From assembly GCA_021202895.1 (NCBI GenBank), contig JAJQCE010000010.1:58920-122919 (forward strand): 64,000 nt of DNA. Direction: 5' to 3'. Every line of letters begins with the position of its first letter. Positions within the stretch are counted from its first letter, which is position 1. The notes under the pieces are model-generated. The model did not search any database and was not told where the DNA came from. It saw only the letters and a program-made list of their open reading frames with translations. This document shows, piece by piece, positions 36,599 to 45,510 of this stretch. The translations under genes and the position numbers were made by a program. Source of the stretch: Ruminococcus sp. (lineage in GTDB: Bacteria > Bacillota > Clostridia > Oscillospirales > Ruminococcaceae).

Positions 36599-37966
36599 AT
36601 GGCTGAAATTAAGTCGAATTTGGCTGAGCTTAAGACGGCTGCGGCTGCTCAAAGCGAGGCTAAGACTCGTCTTACATATTTGTTTGACGAGGGAAAATAT
36701 ACTGAACTTGATGCATTAGCTGCAAACGGAGCATCGCTGTGCGGAGTTGTTGCCGCATTCGGATATGTTCAGGGCAATCCCTGCTATGCGTTTTCGCAGG
36801 ATGTGTCTGTAAACAAAGGTGCGCTTAACAAGGTTCAGGCAGAAAAAATTGTAAAAATCTATGACCTTGCGGCAAAAACAGGTACGCCTGTAGTGGGGAT
36901 TTATGATTCCTGCGGAGCGGATCTTAACGATGGTTGCGAGGCGCTTTCAGCGTATGGTGAGCTCCTGATGTGGGTATCGAATCTTTCAGGAGTTGTCCCG
37001 CAGATTTCAATTGTTGCAGGCGTATGCTCAGGCACATCAGCACTTTTGGCACAGTCGGCGGACTTTACGGTTATTGCAAAGGACGCAGAGCTTTATTATT
37101 CGCCGAACGCTGATATAAAAGCAAACGCTGAAAACGCTGCTCAAAACGGAACGGCTGCGCTTTTGTGCGATACAGCAGAGGAGGCGGCAAAGGCGGTCAG
37201 GGATATTCTCGTTATGCTTCCTGTGAACAATCTTTCACCTGTACCCATTTACGAATATGATTCACCTGACACCTCCGACGATATTGTGGAGAGCGTGTTT
37301 GACGGAGGAAGCGTTATTGAGCTTTATAAGGACTACGGCAGGGCTTCGTATACTGCACTTGCGGCTCTTTCAGGAGCGACTGTCGGAGTGGTTTTAACTA
37401 ACAAAACAGATGATAAGCTTGGTGCGGACGACTGCTCTAAGATAGCTAGATTTGTAAGATTCTGCGACAGCTTTGGTATTCCTGTAATTACTCTTGTTGA
37501 CACAGAGGGCTTTGAGGGGAACACTGAAACAGAAGCGGCTGGAGCGGTAAAGAGCATGGCTAAGCTTGCTCATGCCTATGCGGAGGCTACAACTGCGAAG
37601 ATTTCTGTGGTAACTGGAAAGGCATACGGAGCGGCATTTATTGCGTTTGCAGGAAAGGGAGCGAATGCGGACTTGGTTTATGCGCTTGACAGTGCAGTAA
37701 TTACATCGCTTAATCCTGTTACAGCTGCGGAATTTTTGTATCACGATGAGCTAAAGGGTGCGCAGGACGTGAAGGCTAAGAGAAGCGAGCTTGCGCAGAG
37801 ATATGCGTCAGAGGAGGGAAGTCCCGTACTGGCAGCTTCAAAGAACTGCGTTGACGGAGTTATTTCAAAGAGCGAGCTTCGCCTGACGCTCACAAATGCG
37901 GCTGATATTCTCACAGGAAAGAGAATTTCCAGACTGCCCAAGAAGCACAGCAACATACAGCTTTGA
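36599..37966 (+). CDS. Carboxyltransferase subunit, MmdA/transcarboxylase-12S-like, shortened
   Basis: Carboxyl-transferase-domain protein of 455 residues, related to methylmalonyl-CoA decarboxylase alpha and the 12S subunit of transcarboxylase (about 510-520). The crotonase-like N half shows VVGIYDSCGADLNDGCEALSAYGEL, SGVVPQISIVAGVCSGTSAL; the C half IPVITLVDTEGFEGNTE and KISVVTGKAYGAAFIAFAGKG. The family segment with the V.GE...E.LGGA..H...SG region is reduced and diverged here (about residues 165-200), so CoA specificity may be altered. Start ATG 36599 follows TGGAGG. Operon with a biotin carrier and an OadA-like subunit. Confidence 0.82.
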   Translation: MAEIKSNLAELKTAAAAQSEAKTRLTYLFDEGKYTELDALAANGASLCGVVAAFGYVQGNPCYAFSQDVSVNKGALNKVQAEKIVKIYDLAAKTGTPVVGIYDSCGADLNDGCEALSAYGELLMWVSNLSGVVPQISIVAGVCSGTSALLAQSADFTVIAKDAELYYSPNADIKANAENAAQNGTAALLCDTAEEAAKAVRDILVMLPVNNLSPVPIYEYDSPDTSDDIVESVFDGGSVIELYKDYGRASYTALAALSGATVGVVLTNKTDDKLGADDCSKIARFVRFCDSFGIPVITLVDTEGFEGNTETEAAGAVKSMAKLAHAYAEATTAKISVVTGKAYGAAFIAFAGKGANADLVYALDSAVITSLNPVTAAEFLYHDELKGAQDVKAKRSELAQRYASEEGSPVLAASKNCVDGVISKSELRLTLTNAADILTGKRISRLPKKHSNIQL

Positions 37967-37996
37967 TAAATTAAACATAGATAGGTGGTAATTCAT

Positions 37997-38359
37997 ATGA
38001 AAAGATACAATATTACAGTAAACGGAAAGGCTTACGATGTAGCAGTTGAAGAAATCGGCGAGGGGGAAGCTCCTGTCGCTGCCGCCGCACCTGCTCCCAC
38101 TGCTCCTGCGGCTGCTGCATCTGCGCCTGCTGCTCCTGTTGCGGAAGGAACAAAGGTGACTGCGCCTATGCCTGGAACAATTCTTGACATTAAGGTTAAT
38201 GTCGGCGATACGATTTCATCTGGACAGGCAGTTGCAATTTTAGAAGCAATGAAGATGGAAAACGATATAAACGCACCCTGCGACGGCAAGGTTCTGAGCG
38301 TTAATGTCACAAAGGGAGCCGCTGTTGAAACAGGCACTCTTGTATGCGTAATCGGATAG
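37997..38359 (+). CDS. Biotin carboxyl carrier protein (1.3S/GcdC-like)
   Basis: A 120-residue carrier. Residues 1-25 form the docking strand, then an Ala/Pro-rich swinging linker (about 26-48), and a biotinyl domain with the modified Lys86 in ILEAMKMEND. Family members shuttle carboxyl groups between two active sites. It lies 31 bases after the carboxyltransferase and 42 before the OadA-like gene, so all three are co-expressed. ATG 37997 has GGTGG 9 bases upstream. Confidence 0.92.
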   Translation: MKRYNITVNGKAYDVAVEEIGEGEAPVAAAAPAPTAPAAAASAPAAPVAEGTKVTAPMPGTILDIKVNVGDTISSGQAVAILEAMKMENDINAPCDGKVLSVNVTKGAAVETGTLVCVIG

Positions 38360-38401
38360 AGAAGCGCACATTTGAAATATTGCTTGAAAGGATTGATATA
38401 A

Positions 38402-39799
38402 ATGGGCAAACTTAAGATAACCGAAACCGTTTTGCGTGACGCTCATCAGTCGCTTATCGCAACAAGAATGTCGCTTGATGAGATGAAACCTATCATGAGC
38501 GAAATGGATAAAATAGGCTTTCACTCAGCTGAAGTCTGGGGCGGCGCAACGTTCGATTCATGTATACGCTTTCTTGATGAGGATCCATGGGAAAGACTGC
38601 GTGTTATAAGACAGCAGATGCCTAACACTAAGCTGCAAATGCTTTTCAGAGGACAGAATATGCTTGGTTACCGTCACTATGCGGACGACTGCGTTGAGTA
38701 TTTTGTTCAGAAATCTATTGCAAACGGTATTGACATTATTCGTATTTTTGATGCGCTCAACGACATTCGCAACCTTGAAACTGCCGTTAAGGCAGCAAAG
38801 AAGGAAGGCGGTCACGCTCAGATTGCGATTTCTTATACGCTGGGCGATGTGTTCACGCATGAATATTATGTAAATTACGCAAAACAGATTGAAGCTTTAG
38901 GAGCAGATTCAATCTGCATTAAGGATATGGCGGCTCTGCTTACACCTTACGAGGCAAGCTCGCTTATTAAGGAGCTTAAAAAGGCTGTCAAGCTTCCGAT
39001 TCAGCTTCACACTCACTACACTACGGGACTTGCTTCTATGTGTATCATAAAAGCGGCGGAAGCTGGAGTTGACATTGTTGATACGGCGATGTCGCCGCTT
39101 GCGCTGGGTACATCTCATGCGCCGACAGAATCAGTTGTAGCCGCTTTCCAAGGTACAGAGTACGATACAGGTCTTGACCTTGTAAAGCTTGGCGAAATCA
39201 GAGAGTACTTTATGGGACTCAGACAGAAATATATTGACAGCGGTCTTTTAGATCCTAAGATGCTTGCGACAGACGCTAATGCGCTTATCTATCAGGTTCC
39301 CGGCGGTATGCTTTCAAACCTGCTTTCACAGCTTAAACAGGCAGGCAAGGAGGATCAGCTCAATGATGTTTTAGCTGAAGTTCCAAGAGTAAGAAAGGAT
39401 TCAGGCTATCCGCCGCTTGTAACGCCTACCTCACAGATTGTCGGCACTCAGGCTGTGTTTAACGTAATCACAGGCGAACGCTATAAAACGGTAACAAAGG
39501 AGTTTAAGGGAGTTGTCAAGGGTGAGTACGGCAAGACGCCGGTTGAGATTGATCCTGAGTTTCAGAAAATGATTTTAAAGGGCGAAGAGCCGATAACCTG
39601 CCGTCCCGCTGATTTGCTTGAACCTGAGCTTGATAAGCTTAGAGAGGAATGCGCAGAGTGGATTGAGCAGGAGGAGGATGTTCTCACTTATGCTATGTTC
39701 CCCAAGGTTGCGCCTAAGTTCTTTGAGAACAGAAGAAACAAAAAGTACGGTGTAGACGGTGCTCATTCAGATAAGGATGCCAAGGTTCATACAGTTTGA
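38402..39799 (+). CDS. Oxaloacetate decarboxylase alpha / transcarboxylase-5S-like subunit
   Basis: A 465-residue TIM-barrel carboxyltransferase acting on pyruvate/oxaloacetate. Metal ligands and active-site residues are visible: Asp13 in LRDAHQS, Lys174 in ICIKDMAALL (the Lys carbamylated in this family), His203 and His205 in QLHTHYTTG, and DTAMSPLALGTSHAP. The protein lacks the C-terminal biotin domain of longer OadA; that function is on the separate carrier. No oadB membrane subunit is nearby, so a soluble transcarboxylase role is as plausible as a Na-pumping decarboxylase. Gene name oadA is common for such genes but would overstate what is known. Confidence 0.9.
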   Translation: MGKLKITETVLRDAHQSLIATRMSLDEMKPIMSEMDKIGFHSAEVWGGATFDSCIRFLDEDPWERLRVIRQQMPNTKLQMLFRGQNMLGYRHYADDCVEYFVQKSIANGIDIIRIFDALNDIRNLETAVKAAKKEGGHAQIAISYTLGDVFTHEYYVNYAKQIEALGADSICIKDMAALLTPYEASSLIKELKKAVKLPIQLHTHYTTGLASMCIIKAAEAGVDIVDTAMSPLALGTSHAPTESVVAAFQGTEYDTGLDLVKLGEIREYFMGLRQKYIDSGLLDPKMLATDANALIYQVPGGMLSNLLSQLKQAGKEDQLNDVLAEVPRVRKDSGYPPLVTPTSQIVGTQAVFNVITGERYKTVTKEFKGVVKGEYGKTPVEIDPEFQKMILKGEEPITCRPADLLEPELDKLREECAEWIEQEEDVLTYAMFPKVAPKFFENRRNKKYGVDGAHSDKDAKVHTV

Positions 39800-39811
39800 C
39801 TTGAATATTTT

Positions 39812-39836
39812 GCGGCGCAGATTATTTCTGTGCCGC
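39812..39836. terminator. Bidirectional hairpin between convergent genes
   Basis: GCGGCGCAG (39812-39820) pairs with CTGTGCCGC (39828-39836), one wobble. T-tail is weak on both sides. Confidence 0.65.
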
Positions 39837-39841
39837 TTGCT

Positions 39842-40561
39842 TTATGAGTAGTTTTCAAATTTGCCGCCGCTGTCATTTTTGGCATAGAAAAGAAATTTGT
39901 CATTGTCAAGCACGGCTAGAAAAATCTGATCAGGCGATGTGTAGCCTCGAGTGAGAAGCTCATCGCTTACCTGCTTGACGCTAAGCCCTGCCTGTTCGAT
40001 GTTTTTTTCCATTATTATGCCGTCCATGATTAAGTGTACGGGAGGCTGCTTTTCGCATGGAATCTGACCTAAATCAGAAAGATTCACAGGACGGGAATCC
40101 TCAGTCTGGCGAAAGGATATTCTGCCGTTGGTTTCCATCACTGCAAGTGAAATTTCATCAACGCTGAAAATACCCTCACACCTTGCGGCAATAAGGAGGT
40201 CACTTAAATCAAGCTTGGCTTTTTTGATGTTGTTTTGATAAATCTGACCGTCCTCAACTAGAATCAGCGGCTCGCCCGAGAAAAATTTTCTGGCTTTCAT
40301 CGAGTTCATAGTAGCCATAGAAATAAAAAATCCTGTAAGACCGTAGATTATCATAGCGGTTCCTGTGACTGACAAGTCATTAACGTCATTTGAAAGTGCC
40401 ATCTCTGCGGCAATTGAGCCTATAGTTATACCGTTGATGTAGTCAAATAAATTTAGCTGTGAAATCTGCTTGTTGCCCATTATTTTAGTAAGAACAAGCA
40501 TGACGGCAATAGATATTGCCGCTGTGAGAACAGTGCGTAAAACTGCCGCTAAAATTTCCAT
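39842..40561 (-). CDS. DUF421 (YetF-like) membrane protein
   Basis: A 239-residue protein with three N-terminal membrane helices (about 5-25, 35-58, 63-84) and a cytosolic DUF421 domain (LILVEDGQIYQNNIKKAKLDLSDLLIAARCEGIFSVDEI...). YetF/YdfR family; in Bacillus some affect spore germination and stress, but the molecular role is unsettled. Monocistronic, converging on the carboxyltransferase operon. Confidence 0.88.
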   Translation of the reverse strand: MEILAAVLRTVLTAAISIAVMLVLTKIMGNKQISQLNLFDYINGITIGSIAAEMALSNDVNDLSVTGTAMIIYGLTGFFISMATMNSMKARKFFSGEPLILVEDGQIYQNNIKKAKLDLSDLLIAARCEGIFSVDEISLAVMETNGRISFRQTEDSRPVNLSDLGQIPCEKQPPVHLIMDGIIMEKNIEQAGLSVKQVSDELLTRGYTSPDQIFLAVLDNDKFLFYAKNDSGGKFENYS

Positions 40562-40691
40562 AATAAAAGTACGCCTTTCGTTTTAAAATAGTATGGGCGC
40601 TTTTAAAACAAATTATTCAGATATACGTTTGGCGAATGAGCTTAAAGTTATAGTCTTATGTGATGAAATTCTGATAATTCATCTAAACCAT

Positions 40692-40720
40692 TTGACTTTT
40701 TCGACATTTTACGTTATAAT
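40692..40720 (+). promoter_or_regulatory. Promoter of the LCP gene
   Basis: TTGACT (40692-40697), 17-base spacer, TATAAT (40715-40720). It gives a leader of nearly 200 bases. Confidence 0.75.
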
Positions 40721-40802
40721 AAGTGTAGGCTATTTTTTGTTTTTAGAAAACTGAACACTAGTCTTTTATAAAGCACTTAGGTTAAATCTAGCTTTAGTGG
40801 GA

Positions 40803-40840
40803 ATTGTAAGAGCTTTTTTTGGCATAGGAGTTTTTACAAT
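40803..40840 (+). promoter_or_regulatory. Hairpin in the long LCP leader
   Basis: ATTGTAAGAGCT (40803-40814) pairs with AGTTTTTACAAT (40829-40840), 12 pairs with two G-U, loop of 14. No known riboswitch class recognised in the leader (about 40727-40924). Confidence 0.45.
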
Positions 40841-40924
40841 CTGAACATTTATTTATGTATTTTCAGTCAGGATTTAGAAGCTTAGAATAGAAAAATTGTG
40901 TAAAAAAATTTAGAGGTAAAATAT

Positions 40925-42277
40925 ATGGCTAATAAGAGAAACAAAGACGGTTCTCAATCTGATGTTTACAAACAGATGTACGACCGCCAGTTTGAATATT
41001 TTGAAAGCATGGACGGCGGCAATTATAATGAGAACGAGAATGATTTGAAATTTTACAGTGAGGAAGAGCTTGAGGCTATTGAACAAGCAAAGCGAGATGC
41101 CGCAAGGCAAGCTTATCAGGATGCTTACTTAGAGCAGTACAACCAAAGCAGAGCCAATATGAACGGCTCGCAGAAGCATTCTCAAGGTCAATCTAAGCAG
41201 CGAGCTCAGCAAAATTCAAAGCAGGTTAGATCATCATCTCAGCGTTATGGAAATGCTGCGCGAAAAAAACATCAGAGTGAGCAAATGGAATTTGGAAATA
41301 AAAACGAGTATAAAAATTCAAAAAAGAAAAAAAAATCGGGCGGCGCAGTTGTCGGCAGTTTTTTTAAGGGATTGTTTATCATAATTTTAGTGCTTGTGAT
41401 TCTTTTGCAGCTACTTATTTTTAGGTATATAAATATGGTAAACAGCGTGGAAACAGGAGATAGACTTGTTACAAACGCTTCAATGGATGATTCTCATGTT
41501 AAGAATATTTTGCTTATAGGCAGTGATACTCGTGATGTGAGCGAGAGCGGAAGAACAGACTCGATGATTTTGCTTTCCTTTAATAGCACTACAAAGCAGA
41601 CTACGATGACATCGTTTATGCGTGACAGCTATGTTGAAATTCCCGATTACGGCTGGGCAAAGCTCAATGCCGCATACGCCTACGGCGGAGCGGAGCTGCT
41701 TATGGATACGATAGAGTATAACTTTGACGTTGAAGTTAATTATTATGTCTTTGTAAACTTTTATTCTTTTATAGATATAGTTGACGCTGTGGGCGGAATT
41801 GAGATTGAGGTTTCTGATGAGGAAGCAGAGGGTATGACTGATCCATTGGCGGAGCAGAATAAATATCTTGAAAATGAAAGCGGAACCGATTATCTTACAG
41901 AGGGCGGCGACCTTACGCTTAACGGAAATCAGGCACTTGCTTACGCACGTTTGAGATATGTCGGCAATGCTGATTTTGAAAGAACAGAGCGTCAGAGGAC
42001 GGTTATTCTTAAAATTATAGAGCAGGCAAAAACCTTGGATTTGCTTAGTCTTGATAACTTTATCAAGGTTTGCGCTTCGGAGCTTACTACAAATATGACA
42101 AAGGTGCAGATGTATGTTTTGGTTTATCAGCTTTTGTTCTATATGAATTATGAAACCGAGGAGCTTAGGATTCCACAGGACGATGAGTACACTTATGGCA
42201 CACACGATGGTCAAAGCACGCTTGATTTGGATTTTGACGCTTGTCAGCAGACAATTAAAGAGGTTATTTACAACTAA
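40925..42277 (+). CDS. LytR-CpsA-Psr (LCP) family cell-wall glycopolymer ligase
   Basis: A 450-residue membrane protein. A long cytosolic N-terminus (1-140) rich in Gln, Lys, Ser and Asn, one membrane helix (about 143-165), then the extracellular LCP domain. Signature residues for pyrophosphate-lipid binding are in ILLIGSDTRDVSESGRTDSMILLSF, MRDSYVEIPDYGWAKLNAAYAYGG, and the late ALAYARLRYVGNADFERTERQR. LCP enzymes attach teichoic acids or capsular glycans to peptidoglycan. The unusually long N-terminus could be a regulatory or septal-localisation tail. Followed by a hairpin, then the WYL gene. Confidence 0.93.
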   Translation: MANKRNKDGSQSDVYKQMYDRQFEYFESMDGGNYNENENDLKFYSEEELEAIEQAKRDAARQAYQDAYLEQYNQSRANMNGSQKHSQGQSKQRAQQNSKQVRSSSQRYGNAARKKHQSEQMEFGNKNEYKNSKKKKKSGGAVVGSFFKGLFIIILVLVILLQLLIFRYINMVNSVETGDRLVTNASMDDSHVKNILLIGSDTRDVSESGRTDSMILLSFNSTTKQTTMTSFMRDSYVEIPDYGWAKLNAAYAYGGAELLMDTIEYNFDVEVNYYVFVNFYSFIDIVDAVGGIEIEVSDEEAEGMTDPLAEQNKYLENESGTDYLTEGGDLTLNGNQALAYARLRYVGNADFERTERQRTVILKIIEQAKTLDLLSLDNFIKVCASELTTNMTKVQMYVLVYQLLFYMNYETEELRIPQDDEYTYGTHDGQSTLDLDFDACQQTIKEVIYN

Positions 42278-42280
42278 AAA

Positions 42281-42315
42281 TTAAAGGGCTTTGGCAAAAC
42301 GCTTGAGCCCTTTAA
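42281..42315 (+). terminator. Hairpin after the LCP gene
   Basis: TTAAAGGGCT (42281-42290) pairs perfectly with AGCCCTTTAA (42306-42315); no long T-run follows, so partial termination is likely. Confidence 0.55.
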
Positions 42316-42384
42316 TAAAATAAAGAAAAAATATATATATCCTCTTTGTTTGGAAAAAATTCGTGTTGAAAGGAGAAGAGCAAA

Positions 42385-45024
42385 ATGGCAGACCATCCCG
42401 AATTGGTTTCCGCAAATAATTTTTCTTCTAAATTTAAACGTGCTCTTTTGAATTATTACAGCTATGGATTTAGAGAAGCAAGCTCATACGGTGAAACGCA
42501 GAAAAAGGATTGGAAGCGCCTCAACAGCATAATCTATGATTATCTTGAATGGTCTGAAAAAAACTCTAATGTCAACTTTGCTTGTGCAGATTCATTAGCA
42601 ATGTATGTAAACCCTTTTCATAGACTTTACCGTTTTTGCAGATTTAAATCGGATTATCCCGCATATTTCATTCTTGCCATGTCGGCATTGAGCAAAGGCA
42701 TAATAGAGCTTCGTGAAACTGATGAATTTTTCAATAGATTTGAATCAGAAAGCTTTAGAAAAAGATATATTGCTGGCGAGCTTAAAACATCAGATTTGAT
42801 TGAATTTTATACTGATAAGCTTGTTTCTTTAGAAACAGATAATAGCAACAGGAATAAAACGCCAAATGACAGACTTGGCGATTTAGCTCATATAGGGTTT
42901 CTTAAATGTATACAAAGAGAAGGCGAAAATGGCGGTGTTGGAGATCGCTATTGGAGCTTGCCTGAAATCACAGTAAAAGAAATAATTTCTATTGGAAAGA
43001 AAGCAGATGAAAGCTTTGAAACGCATTTTGTCTGCGCATTGATATTTTTCTCTCATTATTTTCCTTTGGGCGAAATTGGAACATATTTGATTGAAAGAGT
43101 GGGGAACGACAGCTTAAATTCTTATAGCTTTAATCCGTTTGCATTTAAACATGAATATTTTATGCAGTCGCTCAATGATTTCACTCTGTTTGATTTGCTT
43201 TACGCAATTGAAAATAAAAAATGGTGCAAAATTAAATATAGCCATATAACTGATGATTTTGAAGCCGAGTTTGTATGCTTTCCTATTGAGATAAGAGTCA
43301 GCAGTATACATGGCAGAGAGTATCTTATGTATTATGAGCCGTTTAAGCGTGTTTGTTCCTCCTTGCGTCTTGAATTTATAATAGATCCGATTGAGTATTT
43401 AGATAGTGACGAAATTATAAATATTGTTACAAAATACAATCTTATAGATGAGAACGAATTGAAGTCTGACTTAGAAAATTGCGCTTCAGTTATAAAAAAA
43501 TCATGGGGCGTTTCCTGCTCTAACAAAGCTATTTATAACGATAAAATCAAAACGAGAGATGTCAGATTAAAAATACGTTACGACAGACAAAAAGAGTCTT
43601 ATATTAAGAGCCGTTTGCTTAAAGAAAAAAGAATAGGAGAGGTAAAGGAAGATATTTATGGTAATTTGGAATTTTGCATTTCGGTAATAGACGAACGAGA
43701 GCTAAGACCTTGGATAAGAAGCTTTTACGGTAGAATAATTTCCTGTAAAGGAATGGAGAGAGAAGATTTTTCAATTCCCTCGGACGTTGATAATATGCTT
43801 GCCGCTTTAAATTCGGATAATTTAAATGATAAAAAAATTGTCAGCAATAATAGGCTTTCAAATTCCGAAGCTTCAAAATGGGGGATTCCCAGTGAAATTG
43901 AAATAAAAAAAGCGAAAAAAGCAGCAGAGCATGATAAGCTGTATAACGAGGCTTTTAGTGTTTATTACTTTATCATTGCAAATGTTTTTACACAATTAAG
44001 TGCTAGAGAAGAATCCTTTACATCAGATGAGTTTGAAAAGGCGATATTTAAATCTATGAGCTTATACTCGCTTCAAATTGGTGAAAAAACCGAACATATT
44101 TTGCCTGATGAAATAAAAGAGCTTTTGCTTTCAAAAGGCTTTCTCAAGGAAACACAGAAGCTTGAGGTTGAGGAGAACAGCGGCAGTATTTTTAAGCGAA
44201 AAAAAATAGTTGATTCAAATATTTCACGCTTTAAATGTGGTAAAAACGACAATATGTACAGGGATATTGTTCCCTTGTCAGAAGCAGAGCTTCGCTGGCT
44301 GAAAATTATAATTGAAGATGACAAAATCAAGCTTTTTCTAAGCAAAGAGGAAGTAAATTCGCTTCGCCTTTCGCTTAACAGTGCAAAAATAGATTTAAAG
44401 CCTTTAGATATGGAAAAAATCATTCATTATGATAAGCTGTATGTTACCGATGAACGTGTAGACGCCGATATTTTCAAAACGCTTGTCAAAGCTGTATATA
44501 ATAGAAAGCTTGTGAATATAACCTATGTTACATTGCATAGAAAAACCACAATGGATGGTTTATTTAAACCAATAAAGCTTGAATTTTCATTGCGTGATAA
44601 TACGTTTAGAGCAAAAATGCAGTCCATAAAAAATGAAAGAATTTATACAATGATAATTTCTAGGATTGAAAAAATCAGTGAGACACAGATTATTTTTGAC
44701 TATCTTGAAGCTGAGAAAGCATTTGATGATTATAGAAAAGCAGAATCTGAGTTTGTCGAGGTTGCTTTTTTTGATGAAAATAATATGGCTGACAGAATTT
44801 TGACTGAATTTTCACCATGGAAAAAAGAGTGTACATACGACAAGGAAAAAGGAATTTACAGACTAAAAATTTATTATCAAAAGAGCGATATAACTGAAAT
44901 AACCATAAGACTTATGGGCTATGGAGCTTATATTTATTTTGATAATAAGAATGATAAAATTTGCAAAGAAATAAAAAATCGTATTTTGGATCAAAGGGAG
45001 ATTATTACTAAGTTTAATAAATAG
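42385..45024 (+). CDS. Large protein with two WYL-like ligand-sensing domains
   Basis: An 879-residue protein. A WYL-like region near residues 270-325 reads LYAIENKKWCKIKYSH then PIEIRVSSIHGREYLMYYEPFKRVCSSLRLEFI; a second near 695-775 reads LVKAVYNRKLVNITYVTLHR...PIKLEFSLRDNTFRAKMQSI...RIEKISETQI. The N-terminal helical part (1-260) does not show a clear winged helix. WYL domains sense nucleotides or nucleic acids and often regulate stress, phage defence or CRISPR genes. Codon use is distinctly AT-rich compared with its neighbours, hinting at a different origin or low expression. No CRISPR or defence gene adjoins. Strong GAAAGGAGAAGAG ribosome binding site. Confidence 0.7.
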   Translation: MADHPELVSANNFSSKFKRALLNYYSYGFREASSYGETQKKDWKRLNSIIYDYLEWSEKNSNVNFACADSLAMYVNPFHRLYRFCRFKSDYPAYFILAMSALSKGIIELRETDEFFNRFESESFRKRYIAGELKTSDLIEFYTDKLVSLETDNSNRNKTPNDRLGDLAHIGFLKCIQREGENGGVGDRYWSLPEITVKEIISIGKKADESFETHFVCALIFFSHYFPLGEIGTYLIERVGNDSLNSYSFNPFAFKHEYFMQSLNDFTLFDLLYAIENKKWCKIKYSHITDDFEAEFVCFPIEIRVSSIHGREYLMYYEPFKRVCSSLRLEFIIDPIEYLDSDEIINIVTKYNLIDENELKSDLENCASVIKKSWGVSCSNKAIYNDKIKTRDVRLKIRYDRQKESYIKSRLLKEKRIGEVKEDIYGNLEFCISVIDERELRPWIRSFYGRIISCKGMEREDFSIPSDVDNMLAALNSDNLNDKKIVSNNRLSNSEASKWGIPSEIEIKKAKKAAEHDKLYNEAFSVYYFIIANVFTQLSAREESFTSDEFEKAIFKSMSLYSLQIGEKTEHILPDEIKELLLSKGFLKETQKLEVEENSGSIFKRKKIVDSNISRFKCGKNDNMYRDIVPLSEAELRWLKIIIEDDKIKLFLSKEEVNSLRLSLNSAKIDLKPLDMEKIIHYDKLYVTDERVDADIFKTLVKAVYNRKLVNITYVTLHRKTTMDGLFKPIKLEFSLRDNTFRAKMQSIKNERIYTMIISRIEKISETQIIFDYLEAEKAFDDYRKAESEFVEVAFFDENNMADRILTEFSPWKKECTYDKEKGIYRLKIYYQKSDITEITIRLMGYGAYIYFDNKNDKICKEIKNRILDQREIITKFNK

Positions 45025-45059
45025 AAAGGACAGCATATTAATATTAATTAATTAGTCAA

Positions 45060-45310
45060 GAGCAAAACACATAAAACACTGAGAGAAAAATCTGCAAAAC
45101 GAGGGTGAAATGAAGCCAAGCCAAAAAAGGCATAAAAAGACTGAACTTTGATTTACCATCCTTAAACATACAGGTCTGGTTTTACAAGCAGTATCTTCGT
45201 TCAGAAATTTTGTTCTGCAATTCTTGATTTTATGTGTGCTTTTGAGTTTTGCTCAGGGATAATAATTAATGCTTAAGGAGTGTTTTTATACACTCCTTTA
45301 CTTTTTTCTA
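45060..45310 (+). ncRNA. Candidate structured RNA downstream of the WYL gene, with terminator
   Basis: GAGCAAAA (45060-45067) pairs with TTTTGCTC (45247-45254) and, contiguous on the 5' side, CACATAAAA (45068-45076) pairs with TTTTATGTG (45228-45236). Inside, AACGA (45098-45102) with TCGTT (45197-45201) and CTG (45092-45094) with CAG (45202-45204) continue the helix. A terminator, AAGGAGTGT (45275-45283) with ACACTCCTT (45290-45298) plus a T-rich tail, ends the unit. No ORF with a ribosome binding site. No matching known RNA class was recognised, and no clear own promoter was found, so it may be the 3' UTR of the WYL mRNA. Confidence 0.4.
45275..45310 (+). terminator. Terminator after the WYL gene/candidate RNA
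   Basis: 9-bp stem 45275-45283 with 45290-45298, loop TTTTAT, then TTACTTTTTT. Confidence 0.82.
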
Positions 45311-45321
45311 CGATATTTTAA

Positions 45322-45350
45322 TTGACGAGAAACAATAAATATGATAGAAT
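45322..45350 (+). promoter_or_regulatory. Promoter of a short transcript (45357-45528)
   Basis: TTGACG (45322-45327), 17-base spacer, TAGAAT (45345-45350). Confidence 0.7.
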
Positions 45351-45358
45351 TTAATATA

Positions 45359-45443
45359 TAAAGGGGAAAGATATGGAGATATTTTATGTTAAGGTGTGCG
45401 TTTGGTGCGGCAATGCCGTACGAGAGCTGTCTTTTCCCCTTTT
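45359..45443 (+). promoter_or_regulatory. Hairpin that would hide the microORF ribosome binding site
   Basis: TAAAGGGGAAAGA (45359-45371) is complementary to TCTTTTCCCCTTTTA (45429-45443). A second nested stem is GTGCGGC with GCCGTAC. The 5' arm contains the only ribosome binding site of the unit. Confidence 0.5.
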
Positions 45444-45510
45444 AGACGCTCTAAAAAACGTATGCCTTTTCATAAAAATAGATTCGGTTTTTGTTGAAGC
45501 CTTGCTTTGA
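45373..45510 (+). CDS. Possible 45-residue small protein
   Basis: ATG 45373 sits just behind AGGGGAAAG and opens a frame to TGA 45508-45510. The product (starting MEIFYVKVCVWCGNAVRE, ending SVFVEALL) is mostly hydrophobic with three Cys, unlike any family I know. The unit has its own promoter and terminator. The coding part folds back on its own ribosome binding site, so this may instead be a small RNA and the ORF incidental. Confidence 0.35.
   Translation: MEIFYVKVCVWCGNAVRELSFPLLDALKNVCLFIKIDSVFVEALL

Noticed and set aside
38080..38150. Ala/Pro-rich repeated segment as a DNA repeat
   Set aside because: It encodes the normal flexible linker of the biotin carrier.
42385..45024. The WYL gene as part of a CRISPR-Cas13d locus
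   Set aside because: No repeat array and no Cas gene in the window.
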